DNA of 64,000 bases from Citrobacter rodentium NBRC 105723 = DSM 16636 (GTDB taxonomy: Bacteria > Pseudomonadota > Gammaproteobacteria > Enterobacterales > Enterobacteriaceae). The DNA lies in NCBI RefSeq assembly GCF_021278985.1, contig NZ_CP082833.1, positions 4,898,001 through 4,962,000 on the forward strand. Direction: 5' to 3'. Under the pieces are notes generated by a model. The model was not told where the DNA came from, did no database searches, and worked only from the letters and a program-made list of their open reading frames with translations. Below are positions 42,201 through 51,020 of this stretch, piece by piece. The translations under genes and the position numbers were made by a program. Position 1 is the first letter of the stretch; every line of letters begins with the position of its first letter.

Positions 42201-43107
42201 CGGCGTCAATTCGTACGGCAAGAGGCAGCACGTTGAGAACCGGTCCGCTGGCGGTCAGCGCCGCCGACCCCATACGGCGCATAAAGATAAAGCCCGCCGC
42301 GTACTCCATCCGGTTGCACACTCTGCCGAGCCACAGCGTCACCAGCGCCAGCGCTAAATCGGCGCGCTGAGCGTCAGGAAAGTGGGCCGAAAGCCTGCGG
42401 AACGCCCCTTCCGGCGCGTTCAGCTTCAGGCGCAGGATATCCGCCGTCGCCGCGCGTCCCGGCAAGGGGGCGGACGACAGCGAGGCCGGCGGCGGCAGTT
42501 CGCTGCGCTGCTGCGCCCAGAAGGCGCCGTCGCGCTGCCAGGCGTCGCTCTGGCGATACTGTTGATACTCATCGACAACATCGGCAAAGGGGGTAAACGG
42601 CGACGCCGGCGTCGCGTCTCCCCGCTGCCATGCGCGGTAAATCATGGCGATCTGTCGGGTAATCGCCGGGAAGCTGAAGCCATCGACCAGCAGATGATGA
42701 TAACGCTGATACCAATACCAGCGGTCATCCGCCACCTGAATCAGCTGCTGAAACGCCAGCGGCTTTCCGCTGTCCGCCCGCAGGTTCTGTTGCAGATCCG
42801 CCTGCATCACGGCAAGCGCGGCCTGATGGGGATCGGCGGCATGACGCAGATCGGTAATCGGCGGTTCCGCGAAGGTCAGCGACTCGTCCACCCACTGCCA
42901 GACATCGCCGTTATCTTCGCTAAAACGCATCCGCAGAGTGTCAGCCTGCTGCATTCCGGTAACGATGGCGCGCGCCAGCAAAGGCGCATCCAGCTCGCCG
43001 TTTAACGCCACGTAGTGCGCCACGCTCCAGGCCGACGGCAAAGTTGAGAGTTTTTCCGCCATCCAGATGCCGGGCTGCGCGGCGACGAGCGGTAAACGAC
43101 GGCTCAT
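39220..43107 (-). CDS. entF: Enterobactin synthase component F (NRPS)
   Basis: 1295-residue nonribosomal peptide synthetase that activates serine and trimerises DHB-Ser into enterobactin. Domains in order: condensation with HHLLVDGFSF (about 140), adenylation with YIIFTSGSTGRPKG, carrier domain with Ser in ALGGHSLLAMKL (about 1006), thioesterase with GYSLGGTLAQ. The start MSRRLPLVAAQPG follows GGGAGG. ATGA overlap with the end of ybdZ/fes. Confidence 0.96.
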   Translation of the reverse strand: MSRRLPLVAAQPGIWMAEKLSTLPSAWSVAHYVALNGELDAPLLARAIVTGMQQADTLRMRFSEDNGDVWQWVDESLTFAEPPITDLRHAADPHQAALAVMQADLQQNLRADSGKPLAFQQLIQVADDRWYWYQRYHHLLVDGFSFPAITRQIAMIYRAWQRGDATPASPFTPFADVVDEYQQYRQSDAWQRDGAFWAQQRSELPPPASLSSAPLPGRAATADILRLKLNAPEGAFRRLSAHFPDAQRADLALALVTLWLGRVCNRMEYAAGFIFMRRMGSAALTASGPVLNVLPLAVRIDAAESLAELAQRLSAQLKKMRRHQRYDAEQIVRDGGRAAGEEPLFGPVLNVKVFDYQLDLPGIRAQTHTLATGPVNDLELALFPDEEGGLSIELLANRQRYDEATLTKHAARLTAMIEQFAENPALRCGDAEMLLTSEYQQFAWINATAVEIPATTLSALVAQQASRTPDAPALADSLYQFSYREMREQVVALATLLRQRGVKPGDSVAVALPRSVFLTLALHGIVEAGAAWLPLDTGYPDDRLRMMLEDAGPKLLITTEEQLPRFSDIPGLESLCYAEPLAGGDTAPLGLSQPQHTAYIIFTSGSTGRPKGVMVGQTAIVNRLLWMQNHYRLTADDVVAQKTPCSFDVSVWEFFWPFIAGAKLVMAAPEAHRDPFAMQHFFSRYGVTTTHFVPSMLAAFVAALTPESARQSCATLKHVFCSGEALPADLCREWEQLTHAPLHNLYGPTEAAVDVSWYPASGEALAAVNGSSVPIGFPVWNTGLRILDAMMHPVPVGVAGDLYLTGIQLAQGYLGRPDLTASRFIADPFAPGERMYRTGDVARWLDNGAVEYLGRSDDQLKIRGQRIELGEIDRVMQALPDVEQAVAHACVFNQAAATGGDARQLVGYLVSRSGLPLNIPALQAQLRDKLPPHMVPVVLLQLAQLPLSANGKLDRKALPMPELTRRVKGRAPRPGAESRVAQAFSALLGCEVDDVEADFFALGGHSLLAMKLAAQLSRDCARQVTPGQVMVASTVAQLAALLAADDDAQSRRLGFETLLPLRKSDGPTLFCFHPASGFAWQFSVLSRYLSPQWSITGIQSPRPHGPMQTAADLDAVCERHLTTLLAQQPHGPYYLLGYSLGGTLAQGIAARLRARGETVAFLGLLDTWPPETQNWSEKEANGLDPEVLAEIDRERQAFLAARQGNTSDELFGIIEGNYADAVRLLTTAHSVPFDGRATLFVAERTLPEGVSPEKSWAPWIAELEVYRQDCAHVDIISPAAFESIGPIVARKLNGG

Positions 43108-43322
43108 AGCGCCTCCCGGGCAACGGCATAGTGCTGCGGAACTAACGTGGTCCAGCGGCTTTCCAGCCACTGCTGACATGCCTCCTGAGACTGCGGCTCA
43201 CACACCACCTGCCAACCTTCCGGCAGCGCGCACTGCTGCGGCCAGAGGCTAAACTGACGCTGCGAATTTTGCAGAATGTAGAACTGTCCCTGCGGATTGT
43301 CGAAGGGATTGGTGAATTCCAT
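43104..43322 (-). CDS. ybdZ: YbdZ MbtH-like protein (internal start within fused fes frame)
   Basis: 72 residues beginning MEFTNPFDNPQGQFYIL, with the MbtH signature SLWPQQCALPEGW. MbtH-like proteins bind and assist NRPS adenylation domains, here EntF. The ATG (43320-43322) keeps an AGGAG site, so separate translation remains possible, but the fes frame also reads straight through into it. Confidence 0.8.
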   Translation of the reverse strand: MEFTNPFDNPQGQFYILQNSQRQFSLWPQQCALPEGWQVVCEPQSQEACQQWLESRWTTLVPQHYAVAREAL

Positions 43323-44555
43323 ACTCAACTCCTGTCGTGGCAAATCGCCCGTTCGGCCCAGCGGCCGCCAGAGGTCAATTAACCCCTGCATCAGCCCGCC
43401 GCGCCAGCAAAGCGCATCATGTCCGCCGTCAACCTGACGCCAGAAAACCGACTGCTGTGTGGTGTGTAGTTGTGCGTAAAGCGCCTGATTCGCGCGCAAA
43501 ATCAGCGGCTCGTTAACCCCGGCTTCGAGGATAATCCGCAGCCCCTGCGCGCAAAGCTCTCCGGCTTTAAGCTGTTCGATAATCGCCCCCGCCTGCTGGC
43601 CGCCGCGATGAGGCCACCAGTAGGATCCGGACTGGCTCAGCACGCAGCCAAAACGCGCAGGCCACTTCAGCCCGGCGTACAGCGACGCCAGGCCGCCGAA
43701 GCTTTGTCCCGCCACGATCGTGCGTTCCGGACGATCGCTGAACGGCGCAACGGCGCTGACCTGCGGCAATAACTCTTCCTGTACCGCCAGCCAGAAATCA
43801 GCGTTGCAGGGCAGTTCACGGCTGCGTTGCGCGATGTCGATGGCGTCAATCAGCACATACACCGCAGGAGGAAGTTCGCGCCGCCGGGTAAGCGAAGTAA
43901 GCGCAGGCCAGACCGGCATACTTTCGGCCCAGAACTGCCCGTCGAGCAGGATCGCCAGCGGCCGCTCATCGTCTGTGTTCTCTGTGCTGGTAAAGACCCA
44001 TACCCGACGCGTATTGCCCAGCCGTCGACTGCGCCATTGCAGTAAAACGGGAGCGGAGAGCGGCGGCTGCGGATCGTCCCACCCCGGTTGCGCAGGCGCC
44101 TGCGGCATCTCCAGCGCCGACACCGCATGGCCCCGCCCGCCCCGCCAGCTCAGCGGATTTAGCGGATCGGCAATTGCCAGCGGCAGCAGCTGTCGCCAGC
44201 CTTCACGCAACGCCGCGCGGTCAGGCGTCACGCCCGGCTTAAGGTCGGCAAAAATGTCATCGCGATCGGAGGGAATAAAACAGTAGCTGCCGCGCCAGTT
44301 GCCGCTCAGGCGGGTGCACCACTGCCAGACGTCGGTGCCGGTGATGCGCTGCATCGTCTGAGGCAGCACGTTTTGATGATGATCGGTGACGCCGGTGATA
44401 TAGACCCAGACGCGCCGTACTGGTGAACGGTTTTCATCGCCCTGCGGATCGCGCCACCAGAAGGTCACCTGGTAATCACCGTCGGCTTCCTGCCGCCATT
44501 CAGGGCCGTTTTTTGACTGCCACCAGGATTCGCTGCCTACCGTTAACGCCGTCAC
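43104..44555 (-). CDS. fes: Enterochelin esterase Fes, fused in frame to YbdZ
   Basis: Fes hydrolyses imported ferric enterobactin to free iron. Residues to about 411 are Fes: N-terminal domain, then an esterase domain with GQSFGGLASLYAG (nucleophile Ser) and DGGHDALCW (His). E. coli Fes stops at about residue 400; here different sequence after LIDLWRPL shifts the frame, so no stop occurs and the polypeptide continues into all 72 residues of YbdZ, 483 in total. Either a real fusion or a sequence error near 43330-43370. Confidence 0.85.
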   Translation of the reverse strand: MTALTVGSESWWQSKNGPEWRQEADGDYQVTFWWRDPQGDENRSPVRRVWVYITGVTDHHQNVLPQTMQRITGTDVWQWCTRLSGNWRGSYCFIPSDRDDIFADLKPGVTPDRAALREGWRQLLPLAIADPLNPLSWRGGRGHAVSALEMPQAPAQPGWDDPQPPLSAPVLLQWRSRRLGNTRRVWVFTSTENTDDERPLAILLDGQFWAESMPVWPALTSLTRRRELPPAVYVLIDAIDIAQRSRELPCNADFWLAVQEELLPQVSAVAPFSDRPERTIVAGQSFGGLASLYAGLKWPARFGCVLSQSGSYWWPHRGGQQAGAIIEQLKAGELCAQGLRIILEAGVNEPLILRANQALYAQLHTTQQSVFWRQVDGGHDALCWRGGLMQGLIDLWRPLGRTGDLPRQELSMEFTNPFDNPQGQFYILQNSQRQFSLWPQQCALPEGWQVVCEPQSQEACQQWLESRWTTLVPQHYAVAREAL

Positions 44556-44608
44556 CTTCTTAACCCCATGTTTATTGCGCAGTTTTTCAATAACCGGTGA
44601 AATATAGT

Positions 44609-44639
44609 GATAATACTATTGATAACTATTTTCATTTGC
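44609..44639. promoter_or_regulatory. Fur-controlled fes/fepA divergent promoter
   Basis: Two overlapping Fur-like 19-base sites: 44609-44627 (weak, 11 of 19) and 44621-44639 (14 of 19). The same arrangement is known to be Fur-repressed in E. coli. The gap between the two genes is 243 bases. Confidence 0.75.
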
Positions 44640-44798
44640 AATAGCGTATTGTCGCGCTGTGGGAAGCGCGAACACGTTTTAACCAACCGTACTGCGTGCT
44701 TTTTCTGGAACAGAAAGTTTTCGCAGAGGCGGCGATATCGGGCCAGATGCCCATTTCCGGCAGCTGGGACACGTGGCTAAAGAAAAGCAGGATAAACA

Positions 44799-47060
44799 AT
44801 GAACAAGAAGATTCATTCCCTGGCCATACTGGTCAACTTAGGGGTTTATGGGATAGCGCTGCCTGCTGTGGCAGAAGAAACAACCGACTCACATGACGAT
44901 ACCATCGTGGTGACCGCCGCTCAGCAGAACCTGCAGGCGCCGGGCGTGTCGACCATCACCGCCGATGAAATTCGTAAAAATCCACCCGCCCGCGACGTGG
45001 CGGAAATTATCCGCACCATGCCGGGGGTCAACCTGACCGGTAACTCCACCAGCGGCCAGCGCGGCAACAACCGGCAAATCGACATTCGCGGCATGGGGCC
45101 GGAGAACACCCTGATTCTGATCGACGGCAAGCCCGTCACCAGCCGCAACTCCGTGCGTCTCGGCTGGCGCGGCGAGCGCGATACCCGCGGCGATACCGCG
45201 TGGGTGCCGCCGGAGATGATCGAGCGTATTGAGGTGCTGCGCGGTCCTGCCGCGGCACGTTACGGTAACGGCGCTGCGGGCGGCGTAGTGAATATCATCA
45301 CCAAAAAAGGCGGCGATGAATGGCACGGCTCGTGGAACACCTACTTCAACGCGCCGGAACATAAAGAAGAAGGCGCGACCAAACGCACTAACTTCAGCCT
45401 GAACGGTCCGCTGGGTGGCGATTTCAGTTTCCGTCTGTACGGCAACCTCGATAAAACGCAGGCCGATGCGCGCAATATCAACCAGGGACATCAGTCCGAA
45501 CGTACCGGCAGCTATGCGGACACCCTGCCCGCCGGGCGCGAAGGGGTAATCAATAAAGATATCAACGGCGTGGTGCGCTGGGATTTCGCGCCGATGCAGT
45601 CCCTCGAACTGGAAGCGGGCTACAGCCGCCAGGGCAACCTGTACGCCGGGGATACGCAGAACACCAACACCAACCAACTGGTGAAAGATAACTACGGTAA
45701 AGAAACCAATCGCCTCTACCGTCAGAACTACTCCTTGACCTGGAACGGCGGCTGGGATAACGGCGTGACCACCAGCAACTGGGTGCAGTACGAGCACACC
45801 CGCAACTCGCGCACCCCGGAAGGGCTGGCGGGCGGTACTGAAGGGATCTTCGACCCGAAAGCCTCGCAGAAGTATGTCGATGCCGATCTGAATGACGTCA
45901 CGCTGCACAGTGAAGTGAGCGTGCCGCTGGATCTGCTGGTTAACCAGAACCTGACGCTGGGCACCGAATGGACCCAGCAGCGGATGAAGGACATGCTCTC
46001 CACCTCACAGACCTTTATGGGCGGCGATATTCCTGGCTATGACAGCTCTGACCGTAGCCCCTATTCGAAAGCGGAGATCTTCTCGCTGTTTGCCGAGAAC
46101 AACATGGAGCTGACCGACAGCACCATGCTGACCCCGGGTCTGCGTTTCGATCATCACAGCATTGTCGGTAATAACTGGAGCCCGTCGCTGAACCTGTCAC
46201 AGGGGCTTGGCGACGACTTTACCCTGAAAATGGGCATCGCCCGCGCCTATAAAGCCCCGAGCCTGTACCAGACCAACCCGAACTATATCCTCTACAGTAA
46301 GGGCCAGGGCTGCTACGCCACCGGCGCGGCCACCGGTATCGGCTGCTACATGATGGGTAACGACGATCTGAAGGCGGAAACCAGCATCAATAAAGAGATT
46401 GGCCTCGAGTTCAAACGCGACGGCTGGCTGGCCGGGATCACCTGGTTCCGCAATGATTACCGCAACAAGATAGAAGCGGGCACCGTGCCGATGGATCGCA
46501 CCTCGACCATCAGCAAAGGCAAAACCGTTTACACCGATATCTATCAGTGGGAGAACGTGCCGAAAGCGGTGGTTGAAGGGCTGGAAGGAACGCTGAACGT
46601 GCCGGTCAGCGAGACGGTGAACTGGACCAACAACATCACTTATATGTTGCAGAGTAAAAACAAAGAGACCGGCGAGCGCCTGTCGATTATCCCGGAGTAT
46701 ACGCTGAACTCAACGCTGAGCTGGCAGGTACGCCAGGACGTGTCTCTGCAATCCACCTTCACCTGGTACGGCAAGCAGGAGCCGAAGAAATACGATTATC
46801 AGGGTAAACCGGTAACCGGTTCAGACAAGCAGACCATCAGCCCGTACAGCATTGTTGGCCTGAGCGCCACCTGGGACGTCACCAAAAACGTCAGTCTGAC
46901 CGGCGGCGTGGATAACGTGTTCGACAAACGTCTGTGGCGTGAGGGGAATGCCCAGACCACCGGCAGCACCACCGACGCTTCTTATATGCGCGGCGCCGGG
47001 GCGTACACCTATAACGAACCGGGCCGCACCTGGTTTATGAGCGTCAACACCCACTTCTGA
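44799..47060 (+). CDS. fepA: Ferric enterobactin outer membrane receptor FepA
   Basis: TonB-dependent receptor of 753 residues. The signal peptide (about 25 residues) ends at LPAVA. The TonB box DTIVVTAA follows, then a plug domain (RGMGPENTLILIDGKPVTSR, RIEVLRGPAAARYGNGAAGG) and a 22-strand barrel that ends in the terminal Phe (SVNTHF). Full length. Confidence 0.96.
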   Translation: MNKKIHSLAILVNLGVYGIALPAVAEETTDSHDDTIVVTAAQQNLQAPGVSTITADEIRKNPPARDVAEIIRTMPGVNLTGNSTSGQRGNNRQIDIRGMGPENTLILIDGKPVTSRNSVRLGWRGERDTRGDTAWVPPEMIERIEVLRGPAAARYGNGAAGGVVNIITKKGGDEWHGSWNTYFNAPEHKEEGATKRTNFSLNGPLGGDFSFRLYGNLDKTQADARNINQGHQSERTGSYADTLPAGREGVINKDINGVVRWDFAPMQSLELEAGYSRQGNLYAGDTQNTNTNQLVKDNYGKETNRLYRQNYSLTWNGGWDNGVTTSNWVQYEHTRNSRTPEGLAGGTEGIFDPKASQKYVDADLNDVTLHSEVSVPLDLLVNQNLTLGTEWTQQRMKDMLSTSQTFMGGDIPGYDSSDRSPYSKAEIFSLFAENNMELTDSTMLTPGLRFDHHSIVGNNWSPSLNLSQGLGDDFTLKMGIARAYKAPSLYQTNPNYILYSKGQGCYATGAATGIGCYMMGNDDLKAETSINKEIGLEFKRDGWLAGITWFRNDYRNKIEAGTVPMDRTSTISKGKTVYTDIYQWENVPKAVVEGLEGTLNVPVSETVNWTNNITYMLQSKNKETGERLSIIPEYTLNSTLSWQVRQDVSLQSTFTWYGKQEPKKYDYQGKPVTGSDKQTISPYSIVGLSATWDVTKNVSLTGGVDNVFDKRLWREGNAQTTGSTTDASYMRGAGAYTYNEPGRTWFMSVNTHF

Positions 47061-47069
47061 TGCCAGTGC

Positions 47070-47097
47070 ACTCTCCCGCATTTGCGGGAGAGTGTTA
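47070..47097 (+). terminator. Hairpin between fepA and entD
   Basis: Perfect 11-base stem (47070-47080, 47083-47093) with GTTATT after it. It likely ends part of the fepA transcript before entD, which needs little expression. Confidence 0.65.
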
Positions 47098-47107
47098 TTA
47101 TCGCGCA

Positions 47108-47731
47108 ATGCAAACCACTCACTCCCCCCTCGCCTTTGCCGGTCATACGCTGCACGTCGTAACCTTTGATCCCGCCAGCTTTGATGAGCGCGACCTGCTG
47201 TGGCTGCCTCATTATGCGCAGCTGGCGAAGGCCGGACGGAAACGCAAAAGCGAACACCTGGCGGGCCGTATTGCCGCCGTACATGCGCTGCGGCAGTGTG
47301 GCTATAAAAGCGTGCCCGGCATCGGCGCGCAGCGTCAGCCGCTGTGGCCCGCGGGCCTTTTCGGCAGCATCAGCCACTGTGCGCAGACGGCGCTGGCCGT
47401 GGTCGCGCGGCATCGTATCGGGGTGGATATAGAAGCTTGGTTTACGCCGCAGACGGCGGCGGAGCTGGCGGACAGCATCGTGAATGAAGATGAGCGGCAA
47501 CGCCTTGCCGACGGCGAACTGCCCTTTGCCCGGGCGCTGACGCTGGCCTTTTCCGCCAAAGAGAGCGCATTTAAGGCGCTTGCGCCATCAGAACAAGGCA
47601 ACGCCGGTTTCAGCCGGTTTCAGATTATTGCGGTGCAACCAGAGCAGATGCTTCTGCGCTTCCGCCACCACAACCTGCGCGTACAGTGGCGGTTTACGCA
47701 AGAGCATGTGATTACGCTGGCCCGCTTTTAA
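47108..47731 (+). CDS. entD: Phosphopantetheinyl transferase EntD
   Basis: Sfp-type enzyme of 207 residues that loads EntB and EntF with phosphopantetheine. The Mg2+/CoA motifs are GSISHC, GVDIEAW and FSAKESAFKAL. ATG 47108 matches the E. coli start region. Its stop overlaps the convergent transketolase stop by two bases. Confidence 0.93.
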   Translation: MQTTHSPLAFAGHTLHVVTFDPASFDERDLLWLPHYAQLAKAGRKRKSEHLAGRIAAVHALRQCGYKSVPGIGAQRQPLWPAGLFGSISHCAQTALAVVARHRIGVDIEAWFTPQTAAELADSIVNEDERQRLADGELPFARALTLAFSAKESAFKALAPSEQGNAGFSRFQIIAVQPEQMLLRFRHHNLRVQWRFTQEHVITLARF

Positions 47732-48669
47732 CGTTTAAGCAGCTCCTGCGCCTGTTCGGCGACAGAGCGGGCGTCAAAGCGGTGGTGCTGGCGCATCCAG
47801 CCGCGATCGGCCGCCGCGGCGTACTCCCCGTCCGGAATGCCTGAACGTTTAAGCACCGCGCCGCTGCCCGCCTCGGCCAGCGCTTCCGCCACCAGGCTTC
47901 CCAGCCCGCCGTTAACGTTATGTTCTTCAACGGTCATGACCACTTTGCAACCCTTCAGGGCGGCTAACAGGGCCTGAGTATCACACGGCCTGATTGACGG
48001 AACGCTGACCACCGTCGCCTGGATACCGGCGTCGGCTAACAGCGCGGCGGCATCGACCACTTCATGCACCGTCGAACCTGTCGCCACCAGCGCCAGCTCC
48101 TCACCTTCGCGCAGCGTCACCACCGCACCCGGAACAAAGCGATAACCTTCATCATACAGCTCAGGCAGCGCTTTCCCGTCCATGCGGATATACACCGGCC
48201 CCTGATAAGCAAGAGCATAATCAATTATCTGGCGGCACTCGCGTGGAGAAGAAGGGGCAAAAATCTGGATGTTGCCGAAGCCACGCATGATGGCGAGATC
48301 GTCAATTGAGTGGTGGGTGCTGGCCAGCGGCCCATAGCTGGCCCCTGCGTTCAGGCCAAACAGTTTCACGTTGGTATTGTTATAACAGACGTCAACTTTG
48401 ATCTGCTCATTGGCGCGTGAAATCAGAAATGGCGCGGCGTTACAGGTGACGGCCACTTTCCCGCCCAGCGCCAGCCCCGCCGCCGTTCCGACCATGCTCT
48501 GCTCGGCGATGCCCACGTTAACCAGCCTGTCGGGAAAACGGCTAATAAATGGCGCTATCTTCGCCGTGGAGGTGGAGTCGGCCACCACCGGCACCAGGTC
48601 GACGCCGTTTTCCACGGCATCAATAAACGCCTGAACCATTACGTTCGCGAGATGTTCAGCATTACTCAT
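47728..48669 (-). CDS. Split transketolase, C-terminal subunit
   Basis: A 313-residue protein corresponding to the pyrimidine and C-terminal domains of transketolase (GIAEQSMVGTAAGLALGG, TCNAAPFL, TVEEHNVNGGLGSLVAEAL). It pairs with the upstream gene to form one active enzyme. Such split transketolases occur in carbohydrate operons, for example D-apulose-4-phosphate transketolase; the substrate here is unknown. Confidence 0.85.
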   Translation of the reverse strand: MSNAEHLANVMVQAFIDAVENGVDLVPVVADSTSTAKIAPFISRFPDRLVNVGIAEQSMVGTAAGLALGGKVAVTCNAAPFLISRANEQIKVDVCYNNTNVKLFGLNAGASYGPLASTHHSIDDLAIMRGFGNIQIFAPSSPRECRQIIDYALAYQGPVYIRMDGKALPELYDEGYRFVPGAVVTLREGEELALVATGSTVHEVVDAAALLADAGIQATVVSVPSIRPCDTQALLAALKGCKVVMTVEEHNVNGGLGSLVAEALAEAGSGAVLKRSGIPDGEYAAAADRGWMRQHHRFDARSVAEQAQELLKR

Positions 48670-49492
48670 CTTTCAGTTCCTCCAGTGCCAGTGCAATTTC
48701 TTCGCCTTTCGGCACGCGGTGGTGCCACTCCGGACGCCCCTGAATAAAGGAGATCCCGGCGCCTTTTGTGGTGTTGGCGATAATAACGTTCGGTTTTCCC
48801 GCCTGTTGTAGACCTTCCAGCGCGGCAACCACCGACGCCATATCATTTCCCTGACATTCTGTGACTTCCATACCAAACGCCCGCCATTTATCGGCCAGAG
48901 GATCGGTATTCATAATTTCACGCGTCGGTCCGGCGAGCTGGAGATTGTTTTTATCGTTGATGATGACCAGGTTATCCAGACCGTAGTGCGCCGCCGCCAG
49001 CGCCGCTTCCCAGTTGCTGCCTTCGGCCAGTTCGCCATCGCCGGTGATCAAAAAAATGCGTCGGGCGCTGTTGTTTTTCTTCGCCGCCAGCGCCAGCCCT
49101 ACCGCCACAGGTAAACCGTGGCCCAGCGCGCCGGTATTGAGTTCAATGCCGGGGGTTTTCTGCCGAACCGGGTGTCCCGGCAGATGAGAGTTCGCATGCT
49201 GATAGGTTGCCAGCCAGTCGACGGGGAAAAAGCCCGCTTCCGCCAGCACGCAGTAGTAACACCCTACCGCGTGCCCCTTGGACTGGATGTAGATATCGCG
49301 CTCATCGTCATCCAGCCTGTCCGGGGCAACGTTCAGAATGCGAAAGTAGAGCGCGGTCAACAGTTCGACCTGTGACAGATCGGCCCCCGTATGCCCGCCC
49401 GCCGGGCTGTTGGCGTTCAGCGTAACGATGTGGCGGCGCACGGCTCGCGCTTTGCGCTCAAGAGTCTGGATATCGTAATTGTAGGGATTCAT
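48662..49492 (-). CDS. Split transketolase, N-terminal (thiamine diphosphate) subunit
   Basis: A 276-residue protein corresponding to the PP domain of transketolase. The thiamine-diphosphate motif runs from GDGELAEGSNWEAA to NDKNN, and NTGALGHGLPVAVG is also typical. Overlaps the C-terminal subunit gene by 8 bases. First gene of a two-gene operon divergent from the SorC-type regulator. Confidence 0.87.
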   Translation of the reverse strand: MNPYNYDIQTLERKARAVRRHIVTLNANSPAGGHTGADLSQVELLTALYFRILNVAPDRLDDDERDIYIQSKGHAVGCYYCVLAEAGFFPVDWLATYQHANSHLPGHPVRQKTPGIELNTGALGHGLPVAVGLALAAKKNNSARRIFLITGDGELAEGSNWEAALAAAHYGLDNLVIINDKNNLQLAGPTREIMNTDPLADKWRAFGMEVTECQGNDMASVVAALEGLQQAGKPNVIIANTTKGAGISFIQGRPEWHHRVPKGEEIALALEELKDE

Positions 49493-49517
49493 TTAATACC
49501 TCTGAATTTATTTTCAA

Positions 49518-49537
49518 CATGGAATATTTATTCCATG
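49518..49537. promoter_or_regulatory. Perfect palindrome upstream of the transketolase operon
   Basis: 20-base inverted repeat of two perfect 9-base arms (CATGGAATA / TATTCCATG) centred about 35 bases upstream of the transketolase start. An operator or a 5'-leader hairpin; no copy was seen at the kinase operon. Confidence 0.45.
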
Positions 49538-49670
49538 AGGGACTAAAAAAAGCAGACATCCCAAGCTTTGCATCACAAGGCTTACGCCGTTGCAGGGCGC
49601 TCAGGAACCGTCTGTCTCGCACCGCTACTTACACTGGCAACAGGATAGTCAATTGACCTGACACCTCTTT

Positions 49671-49703
49671 GAATATATATTCGTTATTGATTCTTTATTC
49701 AAT
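49671..49703 (+). promoter_or_regulatory. Conserved 33-bp regulatory element, copy 1
   Basis: Begins with the palindrome GAATATATATTC and continues with TATTGATT and TTTATT. It is identical at 30 of 33 positions to the reverse complement of 51021-51053. Likely operator/promoter of the transketolase operon, bound by the adjacent SorC-type protein (inference). The remainder of 49493-49870 holds no gene. Confidence 0.7.
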
Positions 49704-49870
49704 TATGCGACGATTTTCTCACCTTTGTCCATAGCTGTTTTTGAGGAATGGTTAAAACCAGAGCTTTATCACACTTACCTGTCATTTTTTTTCGCGTATG
49801 ATAATACCCTCTAAGATAATGGCGGTGCGGTACGTAAGCGTCTGGCGCTAAATGAGTTCTGGGGAAATAT

Positions 49871-50821
49871 ATGGCAAAGCAGGATGAACAACGGCTATTG
49901 GTTAAAATCGCGACCCTGTATTATCTTGAAGGGCGAAAACAGTCAGATATCGCTCAACTTCTTTCACTTTCTCAGTCGTTTATCTCCCGCGCCATCAGCC
50001 GTTGCCAGAAAGAAGGGGTGGTAAAAATCAGCGTCGTTCAGCCGTCCAATATTTTTCTTAACCTCGAAAAAGGCATTGAGGAACGTTACGGGCTGAAGCA
50101 GGCCATTGTGGTGGATACCGAGGAGGACGCCAGCGATCACGCTATCAAACGCGCGATTGGTTCTGCCGCCGCCCATTACCTTGAAACCCGTCTGCGGCCA
50201 AAAGATCTGGTCGGCGTCTCGTCATGGAGTTCGACCATTCGCGCGATGGTGGATGAAGTCCATACGCAAAACCTGAAAGCCGGCGGCGTGATCCAGCTGC
50301 TGGGCGGCGTCGGGCCAAACGGCAACGTACAGGCGACGATCCTCACCCAGACGCTGGCGCAGCATCTTAACTGCGAAGCGTGGCTGCTACCGTCGCAAAG
50401 CATTGAAGGCTCAGTGGAAGAAAAAAACCGCCTTATCGCCAGTAAAGACGTCGCCGATGTTATCTCACGCTTTGACAAAGTGGATATCGCCATTGTCGGC
50501 ATCGGTATCCTTGAACCGTCGCAGTTGCTGAAAACCTCTGGTAACTATTATCACGAAGATATGCTTCAGGTGCTGGCCGATCGCGGCGCCGTCGGGGATA
50601 TCTGCCTGCATTACTACGATAAAAACGGCCAGCCGGTGTTACAGGATGATGAGGATCCGGTGATTGGTATGGCGCTCGACAAGGTGAAGAAATGCCCGAA
50701 CGTGGTGGCGCTGGCTGGCGGGACCGATAAAGTCGCCGCCATCAAAGGCGCTCTGAACGGCGGCTACATCGATGTGCTGATCACCGACTACCCCACTGCC
50801 CGCCTGTTAGTCTCCGCCTGA
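49871..50821 (+). CDS. SorC/DeoR-type sugar-responsive regulator
   Basis: A 316-residue regulator with an N-terminal HTH (YYLEGRKQSDIAQLLSLSQSFISRAI) and a C-terminal sugar-phosphate-binding domain (LVGVSSWSSTIRAMV, VVALAGGTDKVAAIKGAL). It lies between the two operons of this cluster and probably controls both through the shared 33-base elements. The effector is probably a phosphorylated intermediate (inference from the family). Confidence 0.85.
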   Translation: MAKQDEQRLLVKIATLYYLEGRKQSDIAQLLSLSQSFISRAISRCQKEGVVKISVVQPSNIFLNLEKGIEERYGLKQAIVVDTEEDASDHAIKRAIGSAAAHYLETRLRPKDLVGVSSWSSTIRAMVDEVHTQNLKAGGVIQLLGGVGPNGNVQATILTQTLAQHLNCEAWLLPSQSIEGSVEEKNRLIASKDVADVISRFDKVDIAIVGIGILEPSQLLKTSGNYYHEDMLQVLADRGAVGDICLHYYDKNGQPVLQDDEDPVIGMALDKVKKCPNVVALAGGTDKVAAIKGALNGGYIDVLITDYPTARLLVSA

Positions 50822-51020
50822 TTTGGCTAAGCGAACTGCCTTTGCGTTGTGCGTCACTCTCGCAAAGGCTCAGAAAAAATCTTTTAAATTCAGCAAACTG
50901 AAAGGATTCACCCACATTTTATTACCCAGCGTTTCTGCTAACATCCCGCCTGTCTAAGTGTGATTCTCAGCACAATTGATGATTTTTCCTGTAGCTCAGC
51001 CTGCTGTTTGTCGCTAAGGT

